This document shows positions 20,998 through 33,104 of a stretch of DNA of 64,000 nt, piece after piece (the first letter of the stretch is position 1; every line of letters begins with the position of its first letter). The stretch is from assembly GCA_029204225.1 (NCBI GenBank), contig MU831916.1:1-64000 (forward strand). Reading direction: 5' to 3'. The DNA is from Diphasiastrum complanatum. Taxonomy: Eukaryota > Streptophyta > Lycopodiopsida > Lycopodiales > Lycopodiaceae. The translations under genes and the position numbers were made by a program. The notes beneath the pieces were generated by a model. The model worked only from the letters and a program-made list of their open reading frames with translations, searched no databases and was not told the DNA's origin.

Positions 20998-22124
20998 TAT
21001 TACAAGTTACTAAAGGAATCTATGGATGTTTTTGTGTGGGACTTAAAGGATTTAAAAAGTATTCCTAGCAAATTTGGAGATCACCGAATTGATTTAAAGG
21101 CAGATGCTCTACCAATTCGACAAAGGCAATACAGATTGAATCCCAAATATTCCCTGATGGTGAAAGAAGAACTAGATAAGTCTCTTGAAGCCGGGATAAT
21201 TTATCCAGTTCTAAGCAGTGAATGGGTATCACCCATTGTGGTGCATCAACAAAAAATGATTATCATCCTTTGCCATTTACAAATACGATATTGAATAAAG
21301 TTGCTGGTTTTGAAAGATATAGTTTTCTGGATGGTTTTTCTGGTTACTATCAAGTTCAAATTAGACCAGAGGATCGAGATAAAATGACCTTTACAACAAA
21401 TTGGGGTACCTATGCATATAACATAATTCCATTTGGACTTTGCAACGCACCTGCCACATTTCAAAGAATGATGATAGTCATATTTTAAGACTTTTTGAGA
21501 AAATTTTTGAAAATATTTATAGATGATTTCTGTATCTTCAGTTCACATAAAGAACATTTGGAGAAGCTTCAACAGATGTTAAAAAGATGCTAAGAAACAT
21601 CCTTTCACTACATCCCGAGAAAAGCTACTTTGGGATGACTGAAGGCATTCTTTTGGGTCATTGAATTTCAGAACGAAGTATCGAAGTTGATCAAGATATA
21701 ATCAAAGTTATTGATGCACTCTTACCCCCCAACCAATCTGAGGGAGTTAAGAGGTTTTCTTGGCCATTTGGGCTGTTATTGAAGATTTATTCAGTATTAT
21801 ATTGTTCTGGTAGCTCCTTTGAATAAGTTATTACAAGAAAAATGTTATATACGAATGGAGTGCAGATTTCTAGAAGTCTTTTGAAGAACTGAAAATTAAA
21901 TTAAAGACTGCTCCAATCTTACGACCCCTAATTGGACCAGGAAATTTCGTGTTTATGTGGACACCTCTTCTTTTGCAATTGGAAGCATTCTGAGTCAGAA
22001 AACTGGTGCCAAAAGAGATTATCCGATATATATTATGCAGGCAGACAATTATCTGCATCTGAAAAGAATTACTCTGCTATTGAGCGAGAAACTTTGAGAA
22101 TGATTTATTTGATAAAGAAATTTC
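20998..22124 (+). pseudogene. Gypsy reverse transcriptase and RNase H pseudogene
   Basis: Reads VFVWDLKDLKSIPSKFGDH, QYRLNPKYSLMVKEELDK and SEWVSPIVV in one frame. A small deletion then removes the usual VPKKNGKIRVCVDYRKLN segment, and reading resumes in another frame at KNDYHPLPFTNTILNKV, SFLDGFSGYYQVQI and PFGLCNAPATFQRMM. The catalytic box is FIDDF (about 21515-21530). RNase H follows with RVYVDTSSFAIGSILSQ and ASEKNYSAIERE. Several stops and shifts make it dead. The sequence ends at IYLIKKF, where copia B is inserted. Confidence 0.85.
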
Positions 22125-22884
22125 TGTGAAAAATGCAAATAGGTTATCTATGTTAGTTGTAGGGGTCTTACATTTTTCTATGTCAAGCATCTTGGTGTAG
22201 AATATTGATAGGATCAAAATTGGCATAGGAAAATTAGTCAAATCCACATGTAATGCCTCTATTGAGCCAAAGTAGTGTAAGAGGTGAAACGTGAGCTAAA
22301 TAGATTGTTGACAAGTGTTTTGTTTTAGTTTGATGTGTGACAAGTCAAAGTTCAAAAGGTCCAATAGAATTTAGAGGTGGAAGCATCAATGGTCCAATAG
22401 GATTTGAGTTATGCTTGAGAATGAACCAATAGAATTAAGAGGTGGATGCATTAGTGGTCTAGTAGAATTAAACAGTTGTAAATATGAGGTCCAATGTTTG
22501 GATTAGCTCATGGATCTACTAGTATCATTGTACTACTCATTCTATGCTAAGTAATTTGGAGATCAATCAAGACTTTGAGTCTAAGTGTTTACTTGGTTTC
22601 TCTCTCTACCTAAGAACAATTGATTACATTCTCTCTCTACCCGAGAGTAGGAATTTTCCATACTTAGTTTTTTGAAAGAAAATCTTCTCACATGTGTGTA
22701 TGTACTTTGGTATTGAGTAAATGCATGTGGTACTGTGTTTTTGCCTTTGAGGGTGAGATAGATCTTGAATCTTAATCTAATCTTTCACATTGTGCATTCA
22801 ATCCAATCTTGATCATTGTGCATTCACACACTTTAGGAGATCTAAATCACACTTAGTGGACACTCCACAAGTGTGAAATTCACA
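22125..22884 (+). repeat. Copia B 5' LTR
   Basis: 760 bp, TGTGAAAAATGC ... GAAATTCACA with a terminal inverted repeat TGTGAA/TTCACA. The first bases resemble the start of the element G LTR, but the remainder differs. Confidence 0.85.
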
Positions 22885-22897
22885 TGGTATCAGAGCC
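22885..22897 (+). promoter_or_regulatory. Primer binding site of copia B
   Basis: TGGTATCAGAGCC adjoining the LTR; initiator tRNA-Met type. Confidence 0.93.
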
Positions 22898-23626
22898 TAC
22901 CTAAGGTTACCATGCATTTCTCATCATTAGTATGGAAATTATTGCATCAATAGTGAGCTAGAAAGTGACTAGACTCATTTTCCTAGCTATCTTGTTTAAT
23001 CTTGGATCAAAAGAGATCAATAGGGCATTGATTGGGTCTGACCTGGTATAGTACAGAATCAAGTGGTTAGACATGTGTGAGGAACATCCAATTTCAGTTT
23101 GAGAGTTCGCTTTCATATTTGATCCAAAAATCTTGTTAGATAGCTTGTTTGAAAGCTAGTTTTGTCTAGTTTTTGTAGCAATCAGTTTCATTCCACTTGG
23201 TTGAGCGAATCAAAAGTTATAAGCTTTTGAAGAGGGTTAGGTACGACACCTAGGCCTGGGTGGACACATTTGGTTTGGTCAAAAGATTGCCTGTTTGATC
23301 TTAAATCACAGTTGAAAACTTGTCAATCTCATCTATTTGAGATCTAGGCACTGTTTTGAGATCTTAGCCATTTTGTTTCATACAATATCATTGTATTTGA
23401 GTCAAATTTGGTTTCTTAGTGTATTTCACACATGCCAAGTGTGTTTGATCCTAACTTTGCCCATACTCCATCATTTCATGTGAAGTAGATCTAGTTTTAG
23501 AGAGATTGCTAGAGCTTGTGAGAACCATCTCACAGTTTGTTGCAAGATCTTGCATAGGAGTTGGTAGCACACCATTATTGGAGTAGCAACACTTTTTGTT
23601 CATCATTTGAGGTCATTTCACTTTAT

Positions 23627-25929
23627 ATGGCTTCAATGGGTTCATTCTTGTTGGAACCAAGTGAGGGATTGTCCACCTCCAATTATTCAAGATAGAAGTT
23701 GAGGATGGAGTCCATCTTGATACTTCAAAATGTGATGGACATTGTTGTTGAACTTGAAGAAGAGCCTCAAGTTCTTCAAGAGGTTCAAAAATACAAGAAG
23801 AGAGCTAGGACATCAAGATGAATGTCTCTAATGAGATATTGAGGGAGATTGGTACTTGTACTACAGCCAAAGAAGCTTGGGATTGTCTCAAGACTATCTA
23901 TGAGGCTAAGAACACCTCTAGGCTCCTCACTCTTAGAAATCAGATCTACCAAACTAGTCAAAAGAGTGATGAGAGTGTATCTAATTATGTTTTGAGAGTC
24001 AAGGATATTCATAGGAAGCTTGCATGCATTGGTGACTCAATCAATCAAGATGAGCTAGTCCAAGTCATTCTCAATGGCTTGAGAAGTGAATATGACAACC
24101 TTGTCCAATTTTATGCCATTAAGACGGAGCTACCAAGTTTGGAGGTGCTTATTTCTGAATAATCAAGACAAGAGTACAAACTCTTGAGGATGCACAAGCT
24201 ATCACTCAATCATAATGACGACAAAGCTTTATTTGCCAAGGACAAGCACAAAGGGAGGAGCAAGAACCAATATCAACAATCCTCAAGCAAGGAAAAAGCC
24301 AAAGACAAAGACAAAGATGAGGAGGAAGATGATTCCTCTAGTGCTTCTATATCTAATCTCAAGAAGAGATCAAGTGCTTTTCTTGTGGCAAGAAAGGCCA
24401 TTATGCCACCAATTGCTTCAAGAAGAAAAATCAACTCAAGCAAGCCAACATCTCCAACGAGAAAGAAGACACTATTGCAAGTGATGGAGAGGGATCTCTT
24501 ATGGTCTCTAGCTTCTCATCCTCTCCTTTCAAGAAGGATGGATTATGGTATATCGATAGTGGAGCTTCTCCACATATGTGTAGCTCCAAGGACTCTTTCT
24601 CTTCTATTGCTCCTTATGATGGAGCCAAGAAATCAATATACACTGCAAATGATTTTGAATGTCCAATTGAAGGAATAGGGACTATTCCCTTGAAGTTTGC
24701 ACCTTCTAAAGTTCTTTCTCTTGCTAAAGTTTCTTTTTGTACCTAAGCTTACAAATAATCTTATTAGTGTTGGCCAATTGCTTGATAATGGCCTTGATGT
24801 GAAATTCAATATTGATACTTGTACTATCAAAAAGAATGATGAGATACTTGTACTAGGATCTAGATTTGGAGGCATCTATAAGCTAGATCCAAGAGAAAGT
24901 GTAAATACTTGTATTGTTGCTTTTGTGAACAAGCTATCTATGGAGGAGTTATGGCATAGGAGGTTGGGACATCCCAACTACAAATCCATGTTCTCTATGA
25001 TCAAAGAAGCCAAAGCTATTGGCTTGCCAAAGTCATTTTCCAAGGAGATCAAGCCATGTGAGACTTGTTCTATTGCTAAATCTCACAAGAAGCCATTTAC
25101 AAGATCTTCTATCAAGAGTAAGCATCCTTTGGAGTTGATCCACTCAGATGTTCATTTTTCATCATCTATTACCGAGGGAGGAGCCACTTGCTTTGTGACT
25201 TTTATTGATGATTTCACAAGATTCACTTGGATATATCTTCTTGATTCTAGATCTATGATGTTTGATCATTTCATTATTTTCAAAGCTGATGTTGAGAAGA
25301 AATTCTCATTAAAGATTAAAGCTTTTAGATGTGATGGAGGTGGAGAGTATATCTCCAACAAATTCCATGACTCTTGTGAGCTTGAGGGCATTAAAAGGAA
25401 GTTCTCTTGTGCGTACTCTCCATCTCAAAATGGAATGGCCAAAAGAAAGAATAGATCCTTATGTAAATGTGCCAAAGCCATAAGGATTGAGGCATTTTTT
25501 CCAAAAGACTTTTGGGGAGAAACCATAAGTTGTGCAAATTATTTTTGCAATAGACTCCCACATATTGCTCTTGGACAAAAGTCACCATATGAGATCTTAT
25601 TTATGAAGAAGCCTAAGGTTGATCACCTTAGAGTCTTTGGATGCATATGTTTTGCCCATATTCCCTTGGAAACAAGGAAGAAAGATGATCCTACTTCTTG
25701 CAAAGAGATCATGGTTGGATATTTATCCACCAAGAAGGCCTATAGAGTCTTTATACTCTCTACCTCAATTGTGATTGAGAGTGGAGATGTTATTTTTCAT
25801 GAAGAGCAAAAATCCAATTTGGAAGGTGCCGAGATCAAGGCATCTCTAGATGCATCACCAACTATTGCTATTGAAGACAATTATGATGTGATGGGGTCGA
25901 GAATTGAAGAGGAGTCTCCTCGGATATGA
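23627..25929 (+). pseudogene. Copia B gag-protease-integrase pseudogene
   Basis: ATG 23627 (MASMGSFLLEP). Early TAG after NYSR, a deletion/frameshift near 23815, then gag KMNVSNEILREIGTCTTAKE with one in-frame TAA at 24160. A frameshift near 24370 precedes the zinc knuckle CGKKGHYATNC. The protease is IDSGASPHM (about 24550). A further shift near 24720 leads to a 410-codon frame with pre-integrase LWHRRLGHPN and integrase HSDVHFSSS, FIDDFTRFTW and RCDGGGEY. The last motif reads QNGMAKRKNR, with Lys where the catalytic Glu of QNGVAERKNR is expected, so integrase is also dead. Ends SRIEEESPRI-stop in the hinge. Confidence 0.88.
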
Positions 25930-25943
25930 CATGAGATGATCAT

Positions 25944-26519
25944 CAAGGGACGACTATTTCAGATTGGACTTGAGTCTTTGGATGGACAAGACTTACAGGT
26001 GGGATTCATAATGGAATCATGAAGCTGTAGACGCAAATGGGCAAAGTGTGAAGCTTTGGGAGCCAGCTCTAGGTTGGAGAGCTGATGGAGATCGCACGAG
26101 GTCATTAGAGGAGTTCTAAATCCAAAAAAGACCTTTTGTAAAGATTCTTTTTATATTTTTTCTTAATGTTTTCTTACACGTGGGCCAATCAAAACACTCA
26201 AATTTGAAATCTACGTAACGTAACATTTTAGTGGTAAGGCCGAATTTAGCGGAGTTTGGTGCATTGGAAAGTGCTCAACAAGGGCTTTCTAATGATATGT
26301 TACATGACATACTTTTGAGCTACGATAAAAAAGTTATGGCAAGTCAAAAGTATTAGTGCTATAATATTTTAATAATATAAACTACATCTTGCACGAATTC
26401 TTAAAGGGTCTTTTTGGAGCTCAAAACTCCCCTAATGGTGATCGGAGGGCAAGCACCATGATGGGTGTTTCGCTAGCGATCTACTAGAGGGGACACTAAT
26501 GGCGAGGACTTCATGGTGT
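25944..26519 (-). repeat. Dispersed repeat R, copy 3 (inverted)
   Basis: 25944-26095 and 26438-26519 match 3629-3848 in reverse complement. The two parts are contiguous in copy 1 but here are separated by about 340 bp with inverted ends. Confidence 0.8.
26096..26437. mobile_element. MITE-like insertion with terminal inverted repeats
   Basis: A segment of about 340 bp that is absent from repeat R copy 1. Its ends read CATTAGAGGAGTT (left, 26103-26115) and AACTCCCCTAATG (right, 26425-26437), an imperfect inverted repeat with one mismatch. GATCG occurs just outside on both sides, a possible 5-bp target duplication, though the left copy is several bases from the inverted repeat. No coding capacity; AT-rich interior. 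The superfamily is undetermined. Confidence 0.55.
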
Positions 26520-27347
26520 GCTAGATTGTTTCCATATCTTTGTGGGTTTTTCTTGAGTTTCATTTGTTGATTTTCAAGGGAGTGCTTAGTGAATTGGAAC
26601 AGGTTCAAAGAGAGGATCAGATCATTCCAACATGGCAACCTCAAGTGGCTTCATGTTGGAAGACAATGATAGGCTTACCTCAGCAAATTATTCTACTTGG
26701 AAGGTGAGGATGGAATTTTTACTTGAGATGAATGATTTGATGGATATTGTTGTAGATGTGGGGGAGATACCTTTGGCACCACACGATCAATTGAGGCATG
26801 AAAAGAGGGCAAAGAAAGCTTTACATGTGATCAAGATGAATGTGACTAATGAACTTCTCAAGGAAGTTGGTAAGTGCACAACATCAAGTGAGGCTTGGGA
26901 ACCTTTGAAGAAGACTTACGAGTCCAAGTCTACATCTAGGTTCCTAAACCTAAGAAACCTAAGGAGGAAAATTTTTCAAAGTCTTCAAAAGAAGGATGAA
27001 GGTGCTCATGCTTTTGTTTTGAGAGTTAAAGCTTTGCGTGATGAACTTGCATGGTTAAGGATGTAGGCTTCTATCAAGAGGAGGTGTATCTTCTACATCT
27101 CAAGTTGGAGAGGAGGAAGCTATGTTCATCAAAGGCAAGTTCAAGGGAAAAGGCAAAATCAAGTGGTCAAAGAGTCAAGATTAAGGCGAGCCTTCTACTT
27201 TTGTTGGCAAGAAGAAAGATAGATCCAAATTAAAATGCTTCTATTATGGAGTCAAAGGGCATTTTGCTAGTGATTTCTGTCAAAAATCAGAGAATAGAAC
27301 TCAAATAAATCTACAAAAGATCAATAAGAGTGATTGGCAACTTGGAA
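26520..27347 (+). mobile_element. Copia leader and gag fragment (I-type)
   Basis: 26520-26631 matches the leader before the gag ATG of element I (38130-38232). It then carries a gag pseudogene until copia C begins at 27348. No LTR is attached. Confidence 0.8.
26632..27347 (+). pseudogene. Copia gag pseudogene
   Basis: ATG 26632 reads MATSSGFMLEDNDRLTSANY and continues as typical gag (KMNVTNELLKEVGKCTTSSE, SLQKKDEGAHAFVLRV) to a TAG at 27064 caused by a deletion of the distal gag. Fragments of the linker and a zinc knuckle (CFYYGVKGHFASDFC, with Tyr for the second Cys) follow in shifted frames up to 27340. Confidence 0.85.
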
Positions 27348-27910
27348 TGTTGATTCATCTCCAAACTAGCTTCTACTTGATAATTTCTACATATCCAAGC
27401 AAGAACAATCATGAATAATGATCATAAGCCTTCAGACATGTAAAGTATAGTTATTGTACAGCCTGCTAATAGAAAATATGTTTACTTATAAGATCCTAAG
27501 CATTCACTCACAAAGAACATGCATAGAGAAGTGAAATCACCAAGATTGCTCCCAAATCAATGTTTCTCATCATTAACCTCAAAATGGATCTCACATGGAT
27601 GATATATACAAAATCTTCATAATCTCTCTCTAAGCCATATCCAGCATGTGTGAGACAGCTCATAGTGCTTATCCATATCCACTTTGGCTAAGAATCCACT
27701 AATTTGCCACATCATCATTGGTGACTGTTGTTGACCTTCTAGACTCCTACAATCTAGGAGATAACTCCTACAATCTAGAAGATTTGACATTTGACTTAAA
27801 TAAAATCTAAATACAATGGATCTAAAATTTATGCTTGACCTTTCACACATGTGATCCACATAGATATCAAACTAATTACATTTACAAGGTAAAAATTGTA
27901 AAATCTAACA
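27348..27910 (-). repeat. Copia C 3' LTR
   Basis: Bounded by TGTT/AACA ends. The left boundary was chosen from the terminal inverted repeat and the end of gag homology; there is no second LTR to confirm it. Confidence 0.6.
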
Positions 27911-28564
27911 CTCCTCAATTTTTAACTTGATACATCTATGGTACATCTATCTACAACACCTAAGGCTGATCTTAACTTGATAAATGAAACCTTTGGCAAG
28001 GCTTTAATGAGTAGATCAGAAGGCAATCTAAAGAAGATATATGTTGTAATTTGTTCTCCTTTTCTTGAACCTTTTCCCTCACAAAATGGTGAGCAATCTC
28101 TATGTGCTTGTTCCTTGCATAAAATGTGGGATTGGTTGCTAATGCTTGGCTTGATTGGTTGTCACAATAGATAATAGACTACTCCTTGGCCTCCATGACT
28201 TGTAGCTCCACCAATAGCCTCTTTAACCACAAGACTTCTTTTGTTGTTGATGTCAAAGCCTTGTGTTCCGACTCGATTGAAGATAGAGATATTGTATTTT
28301 GCTTTTTGGAAAGCCAAGATACTATGCCATCACATAGAAAGGTGGCAAAAGCACTTGGAATTCCTATCCACCTTATCACTTGCAAAATCAGCATCCAAAC
28401 AGGCCCTCAAAGCAAGGTTAGTTCCATGATACAAAATGCCAAAGTTCTTAGTGGCCGAGATGTACCTCAACACTCTTTTAGCATTTTTCCAATGACAAAC
28501 CAATGGATTTTGCATAGATTGGCTAAGCTTACCAACACTATAACTTAGATCTGGTCTAGTTATT
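27911..28564 (-). pseudogene. Copia C RNase H fragment
   Basis: Reads CHWKNAKRVLRYISATKNFG, then (frame shifted) DGIVSWLSKKQNTISLSSIE, KEVLWLKRLLVELQVM, YCDNQSSQALATNPTFYARN and KHIEIAHHFVREKVQ. The SLSSTEAEY catalytic motif is altered to SLSSIESEH. Confidence 0.83.
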
Positions 28565-28617
28565 TTGGGGCTATGCTCACCTTATTTCTTTTGTATATTT
28601 TATTGTACATAGAGGTA
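28565..28617. other. Junction sequence between copia C and D
   Basis: 53 bp assigned to neither element; the start of LTR D is inferred. Confidence 0.4.
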
Positions 28618-29245
28618 TGTGAATTGAGCACATAACCTTCTTAGAATAGGTCGAGTTTGTGTTAGGTAGGTTCATTTATGATGTCATGCAAAAGTTTAGA
28701 TAACATGCATAGTCATTCAGAGTGCATGCATGCAACATGCAATCAGTAACATGCAAAGTAGTTTACATGATCTACACATGTCTAGGTTTTGAGAGTTGAC
28801 ATGCAGTACATGCAATATCCATGCATGCAATTTTACATGTGAATCCATGATAGTTGATTTAACTAAGTGAACTGGACTTTCCATGCAACTCCACTATAAG
28901 AATTTGAGCCTCTTTGATGTAGGAAAACTTTGGCTTGTTTTGCCATATTGTGAATTTTGAGATTTTGGTGATTTTGGCTCATTCTCTCTTTACCCGAGTT
29001 CTTGGTGTTGATTTTCTCTCTCTACTCGAGAGCAGGCTATTTTCTCCATAGTGAGCACTTAGAATATTTTCTGATATCCATCTCTCATAGTAAGGAGTTA
29101 GTTTTTTCAGTCTGTTGTATGCCATTATGCTCTTGCCTTGGATTTTTCAAGTAATTTGTTCATTGATCATTCTTGTGCAATCACAACACCTCATAAAGAT
29201 CCTGTAAGGTGTGTGGTGAAGTTCAGATGTGCTAAAAATTTCACA
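28618..29245 (+). repeat. Copia D 5' LTR
   Basis: About 628 bp, TGTGAATTGAGC ... AAAATTTCACA. The 3' end is fixed by the PBS; the 5' end is inferred from the TGTGAA/TTCACA symmetry. Contains two copies of CTCTCTCTACYCGAG-type sequence. Confidence 0.65.
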
Positions 29246-30020
29246 TGGTATCAGAGCTTCATGCTTTGAAGAGGTGAGGGTGTATACATCAGAACATAAG
29301 TGCTTTTGCTTGCAGGAACTCGGATTTGGGAGAGGAATCCAAACTCGCTGACAAATAAGCCATCTGTGGATCATAAGTGGATCAAATCAAGCCTGATCTG
29401 CTCCAGCTGAGCCTTGTATGGACAGAGAGCTCACACGTGTGAAATCAGCCCTCTTTGTTTGAGTGCTACTTCTCAAGGAATGATATAAATTTGATGTTCT
29501 ATAGCTTGTTGGATAGGTATTGAAGAGTAGATTGTTGTGCTTGAGTTTCTAAATCAATTTGATTTGTTTTTAGAATAGTTTTAGGCAATCAAAAAGATAG
29601 GGAGAGTACTCATCTCATGTGATATGCCAAAAAGAGCACACATCAGTTCTTTTCACCAATATTCTTAATTTTCGTTGTCAATCAAGTAGAATTGGATAAA
29701 GCTGAGTTTTGTGAGATCTTAGACATTTCATTTCACACAAACTCTTGTGTTTAAGTTGAAAGTAAGTTCCTAGAGAGTTTGTCAGTTCTTTGAAACTCGT
29801 GGGAGAGATAGACTTCATACTTGCATGTGCTTCATCTCTTTGATAGAAGCTAGATCCAAATTCAAGGTAGATTGATTTTTTCTGTTGTGAGCTTGATCTC
29901 ACAGTCTGTTGCTAGATTTCATAGGTTGGATCAACATTATAAGTGTTAGATCCTAGATTGAGATAGCAAGCAAGATATTCAATTCCATCCTTGTCATTAC
30001 TAGAATTTCTCAAAGTGAAT

Positions 30021-31010
30021 ATGTCTTCAACTGGTTCACATTTTTTGGAGCATAATAAGAGATTAAGATTTTTCAATTATGCAGTGTGGAATATCAGAAT
30101 GGAATCATTATTGATTCTATAGGATGTAATGGACATTGTAAGTGGAGTTGAAGAAGAACTTGCAGCACCTAATGAAGCTGCATCATTCAATAAAAGAACC
30201 AGAATTGCCCTTCAATTCATTAAAATGAATGTCACAAATGAAGTGTTAAGAGAGATCATTACATGCACTACTTCCAAGGAGGCTTGGGACACTCTCAAAA
30301 CAATCTATGAAATTAAGAATACTTCTAGATTGCTTACACTTAGAAATCTAATCTTTCTAAGTTATCAGAGAGTAGATGAGAGTGCTTCATCTTATGTAAT
30401 GAGAGTAAAGGATCTTCATCAAGAGTTAGCTGGTATTGGTGATGCTCTTAAGAACACTGAACTTGTTCAAGTAGTCCTTAATGGACTTAGAGATGAGTCT
30501 GACAATATTGTACACACTTATGTTGTCAGGGAGGAGCTTCCATCCTTGGAGACTCTACAGGAGTTCTCATTGCTGAAGAAAGCAGGCAAGAGAACAAGAT
30601 GTTGAGGATCAACAGACTTTCATTAAAGGATGGTGGAGATGACAAAGCACTCTTTACCAAGGACAAGTCAAGAGGCAAGGGCAAAGGTAAAAAATGCTTC
30701 AAGAAGGACAAAGCCAAAGAAAGTAGTGAGGATCAATCCTCACAAGCTGCAACATCCAGTGGCAAAAAGAAGCTATCAAAGATCAAATATTTCTTTTGTG
30801 GAAAGAAGGGCCACTATGCATCAAACTGTTTCAAGAAGAAGAATTAATCCAAGCAATATAGCCTTACTAATGAGGAAGAGTGTGAGGGTATTGAGAGTGA
30901 AAGAGAGGATTCTTTAATAATGTCTAGCTTTTCATCTTTTCCTTTCAAGAATGAAGAAATATGGTGAATAGATAGTGGGGCTAGTTCCCATATGTCTAGT
31001 TCTAGAAAAA
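30021..31010 (+). pseudogene. Copia D gag and protease pseudogene
   Basis: ATG 30021 (MSSTGSHFLEHNKRL). One TAG at 30120 interrupts an otherwise open gag (VMDIVSGVEEELAAP, KMNVTNEVLREIITCTTSKE, ELVQVVLNGLRDESDN). A shift near 30600 leads to LSLKDGGDDKALFTKDKS and a zinc knuckle YFFCGKKGHYASNC whose first Cys is Tyr. The protease IDSGASSHMSSS appears at about 30970 after a TGA. Confidence 0.85.
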
Positions 31011-31048
31011 TAATAAATTGCTAATTATTTTCAAATTATAATACATAT

Positions 31049-31483
<435 letters not shown>

Positions 31484-31677
31484 GTGAAGGATTTCAGATC
31501 ATTGAAGATCCAATCCATGTCCTTGATCTTTGGTTACAAAAAGGAGCAAACCAACAATCCTGCCAATGTAGAAAAATCAACATCTACATACAAAATGAGA
31601 TGCAAACTCTAAGAGATACTGATCAAACATAAGCCAAAACATAAAACATAGTTGTTGTCCATACAATTACAGTACCC
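31484..31677 (-). repeat. LTR fragment of the I/H family (inverted)
   Basis: Reverse complement of the last 190 bp of LTR I (37430-37626), including GATTTTTCTACATTGGC and TTTGTAACCAAAGATC. Its LTR end (CCTTCACA) lies at 31484; it is cut at 31677, where gag sequence begins. Confidence 0.82.
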
Positions 31678-32225
31678 TCTTGATTGAAGCCTATACTCCT
31701 CATTTACCAAGATCTCTTGAAAATCCACAATACTTGGCAAAGTCTTTTGAATAGCAAGACTTTGAACAAGATTAGCATGATCATCCAACAAGCCATTAAG
31801 TATAACTTGAACAAGTTCTACTTTCTTAATGCTTTTTATCAATACATGCCAACTCATCATTGAATGCTTTAAGCCTCAAAACAAAAGCACGAGTACTCTC
31901 TTCCTTCTTTTGCAAACTTTGAAAAATTTGCCTCCTAAGAGTAAGCACTTTTGATGTAGACTTGGATTCATAAAGCTTCTTCAAAGCTTTCCAAACCTCC
32001 AAAGATGATGTGGACTTACCAATCTCCTTGAGAAGCTCATTGGTAACATTCATCTTAATCATGTGTAGCTCTCTTGTCATACCTCACTTGACCTTAAGGT
32101 GCTTGAGGCCTCTCCTCCACACCTGCAACAATCTCCATCAACTCATTCATCTCCAATAAGGGCTCCATCCTCACCTTCCAAGTAGAATAGTTGATTGAGG
32201 TAAGCCTATTATTGCCTTCCAACTG
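31678..32225 (-). pseudogene. Copia gag fragment, minus strand
   Basis: Reads LEGNNRLTSINYSTWKVRME, ELMEIVAGVEERPQAP, KMNVTNELLKEIGKSTSSLE, KKLYESKSTSKVLTLRRQIF, ELVQVILNGLLDDHANLVQS and QEILVNEEYRLQS across three frames. It is closest to the gag of element F. Ends abut other fragments on both sides. Confidence 0.85.
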
Positions 32226-32244
32226 TGAAAAATTGCCTACATAA

Positions 32245-32915
32245 AGCCAACATGCTATGAAGATGCTTGTAAGTCTAAAAGTTGGATGGATGCTATGCAA
32301 GTAGAGTATGATGCTCTTATTGAGAATCATACTTGGGATCTTGTGGATCTTCCTCAAGGGAAGAAACCTCTTGATTGCAAGTGGGTGTTTAGATTGAAGT
32401 ATAATCAAGATGGATCAATAAGCAAGCATAAAGCTAGGCTTGTTGCCAAAGGTTTTTTACAAACCAAAGGCATTGAGTATGATGAGACTTTTGCTCATGT
32501 GGCTAAGCTTGTTACTATCAGGTTGATCATTAGTCTTGCTACAACCTTCAATTGGGAGCTATTCCAACTTGACTTCACAAATGCATTCCTCAATGGTTAT
32601 TTGGAGGAAGAGATCTACATGAGGCAACCCGAGGGCTTCATCAAGGAAAAGCATGAAGGGAAGGTGTGTTTTTTGAAGAAGAGCCTTTATGGGCTCAAGC
32701 AAGCACCTAGAGCATGGTACTCTAGGCTAAACTCTTATCTCATTTCCATCAATTTTGTAATGAGTGCCTATGATCCATCATTGTATATAAGTTTTCATGA
32801 TGGCATGATCATTATTCTTGTTTTGTATGTAGATGACATTATCTTGAGTGGTAATGATCTAGATGGAATTAGAGATGTAAAAATTGCTTTAGCAAAAGAG
32901 TTTAAGATGGTCAAT
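32245..32915 (+). pseudogene. Copia reverse transcriptase fragment
   Basis: An open frame covering most of the copia RT domain: SWMDAMQVEYDALIENHTWD, CKWVFRLKYNQDGSISKHKA, FTNAFLNGYLEEEIYMRQPE, SLYGLKQAPRAWYSRL and the catalytic box LYVDDIILSGN near 32825. It stops at KEFKMV, where minus-strand integrase sequence begins. The RT frame itself has no stop and keeps the catalytic residues, but it has no start, RNase H or partner domains. Confidence 0.88.
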
Positions 32916-33100
32916 GAATGCTACATACATATTAGCTCCACTATTGCTAATTGTAGTAAATCCATGAATATCCGAATGTAAAAGTTGAAAAGGCTTTGTA
33001 GATCTAGATATAGATCTAGTATAAGGTAGTCTATGTGACTTAGACAAAGCACAAGACTCACAAACATGTTTGATGCCACTTAAGGAACTTGGAAGACCTA
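32916..33100 (-). pseudogene. Copia integrase fragment, minus strand
   Basis: Reads GLPSSLSGIKHVCESCALSK, SHRLPYTRSISRSTKPFQLL and HSDIHGFTTISNSGA in one open frame, the region from pre-integrase to the first catalytic Asp. It is fused head to head with the RT fragment on the left. Confidence 0.82.
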
Positions 33101-33104
33101 TATA

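Larger units (their letters stand above)
15721..22124 (+). mobile_element. Ty3/gypsy fragment, split by copia A
   Basis: A gypsy remnant whose left 38 bp (15721-15758) are separated from the remainder (20993-22124) by element A. The 5-bp target GTCTT is repeated on both sides of A. The element breaks again at 22125, where copia B begins inside RNase H. Its integrase may be the fragment at 62674-63618, which has the same orientation. Confidence 0.8.
22125..25931 (+). mobile_element. Copia element B, 5' LTR to integrase, 3' truncated
   Basis: Inserted into gypsy RNase H at 22124/22125 (flank TTTCT). Has a 5' LTR, PBS, leader, and gag through integrase, then ends at about 25931 where inverted repeat R copy 3 follows. 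RT, RNase H and 3' LTR are absent. Several stops and frameshifts make it inactive. Confidence 0.88.
27348..28564 (-). mobile_element. Copia element C, RNase H and 3' LTR only
   Basis: Minus strand. The LTR 27348-27910 (TGTTAGATTTTAC ... GAATCAACA, about 563 bp) has PPT-like GAGGAG just upstream, and RNase H lies beyond to 28564. The remainder is missing; other sequence starts after ITRPDLSY. Confidence 0.78.
28618..31010 (+). mobile_element. Copia element D, 5' LTR to protease, truncated
   Basis: LTR, PBS (TGGTATCAGAGCT, 29246-29258), leader and gag, ending in the protease at about 31010, followed by a (GA)n run. No 3' LTR. The palindrome variant CTCACACGTGTGAA lies in the leader at about 29430. 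Confidence 0.82.
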
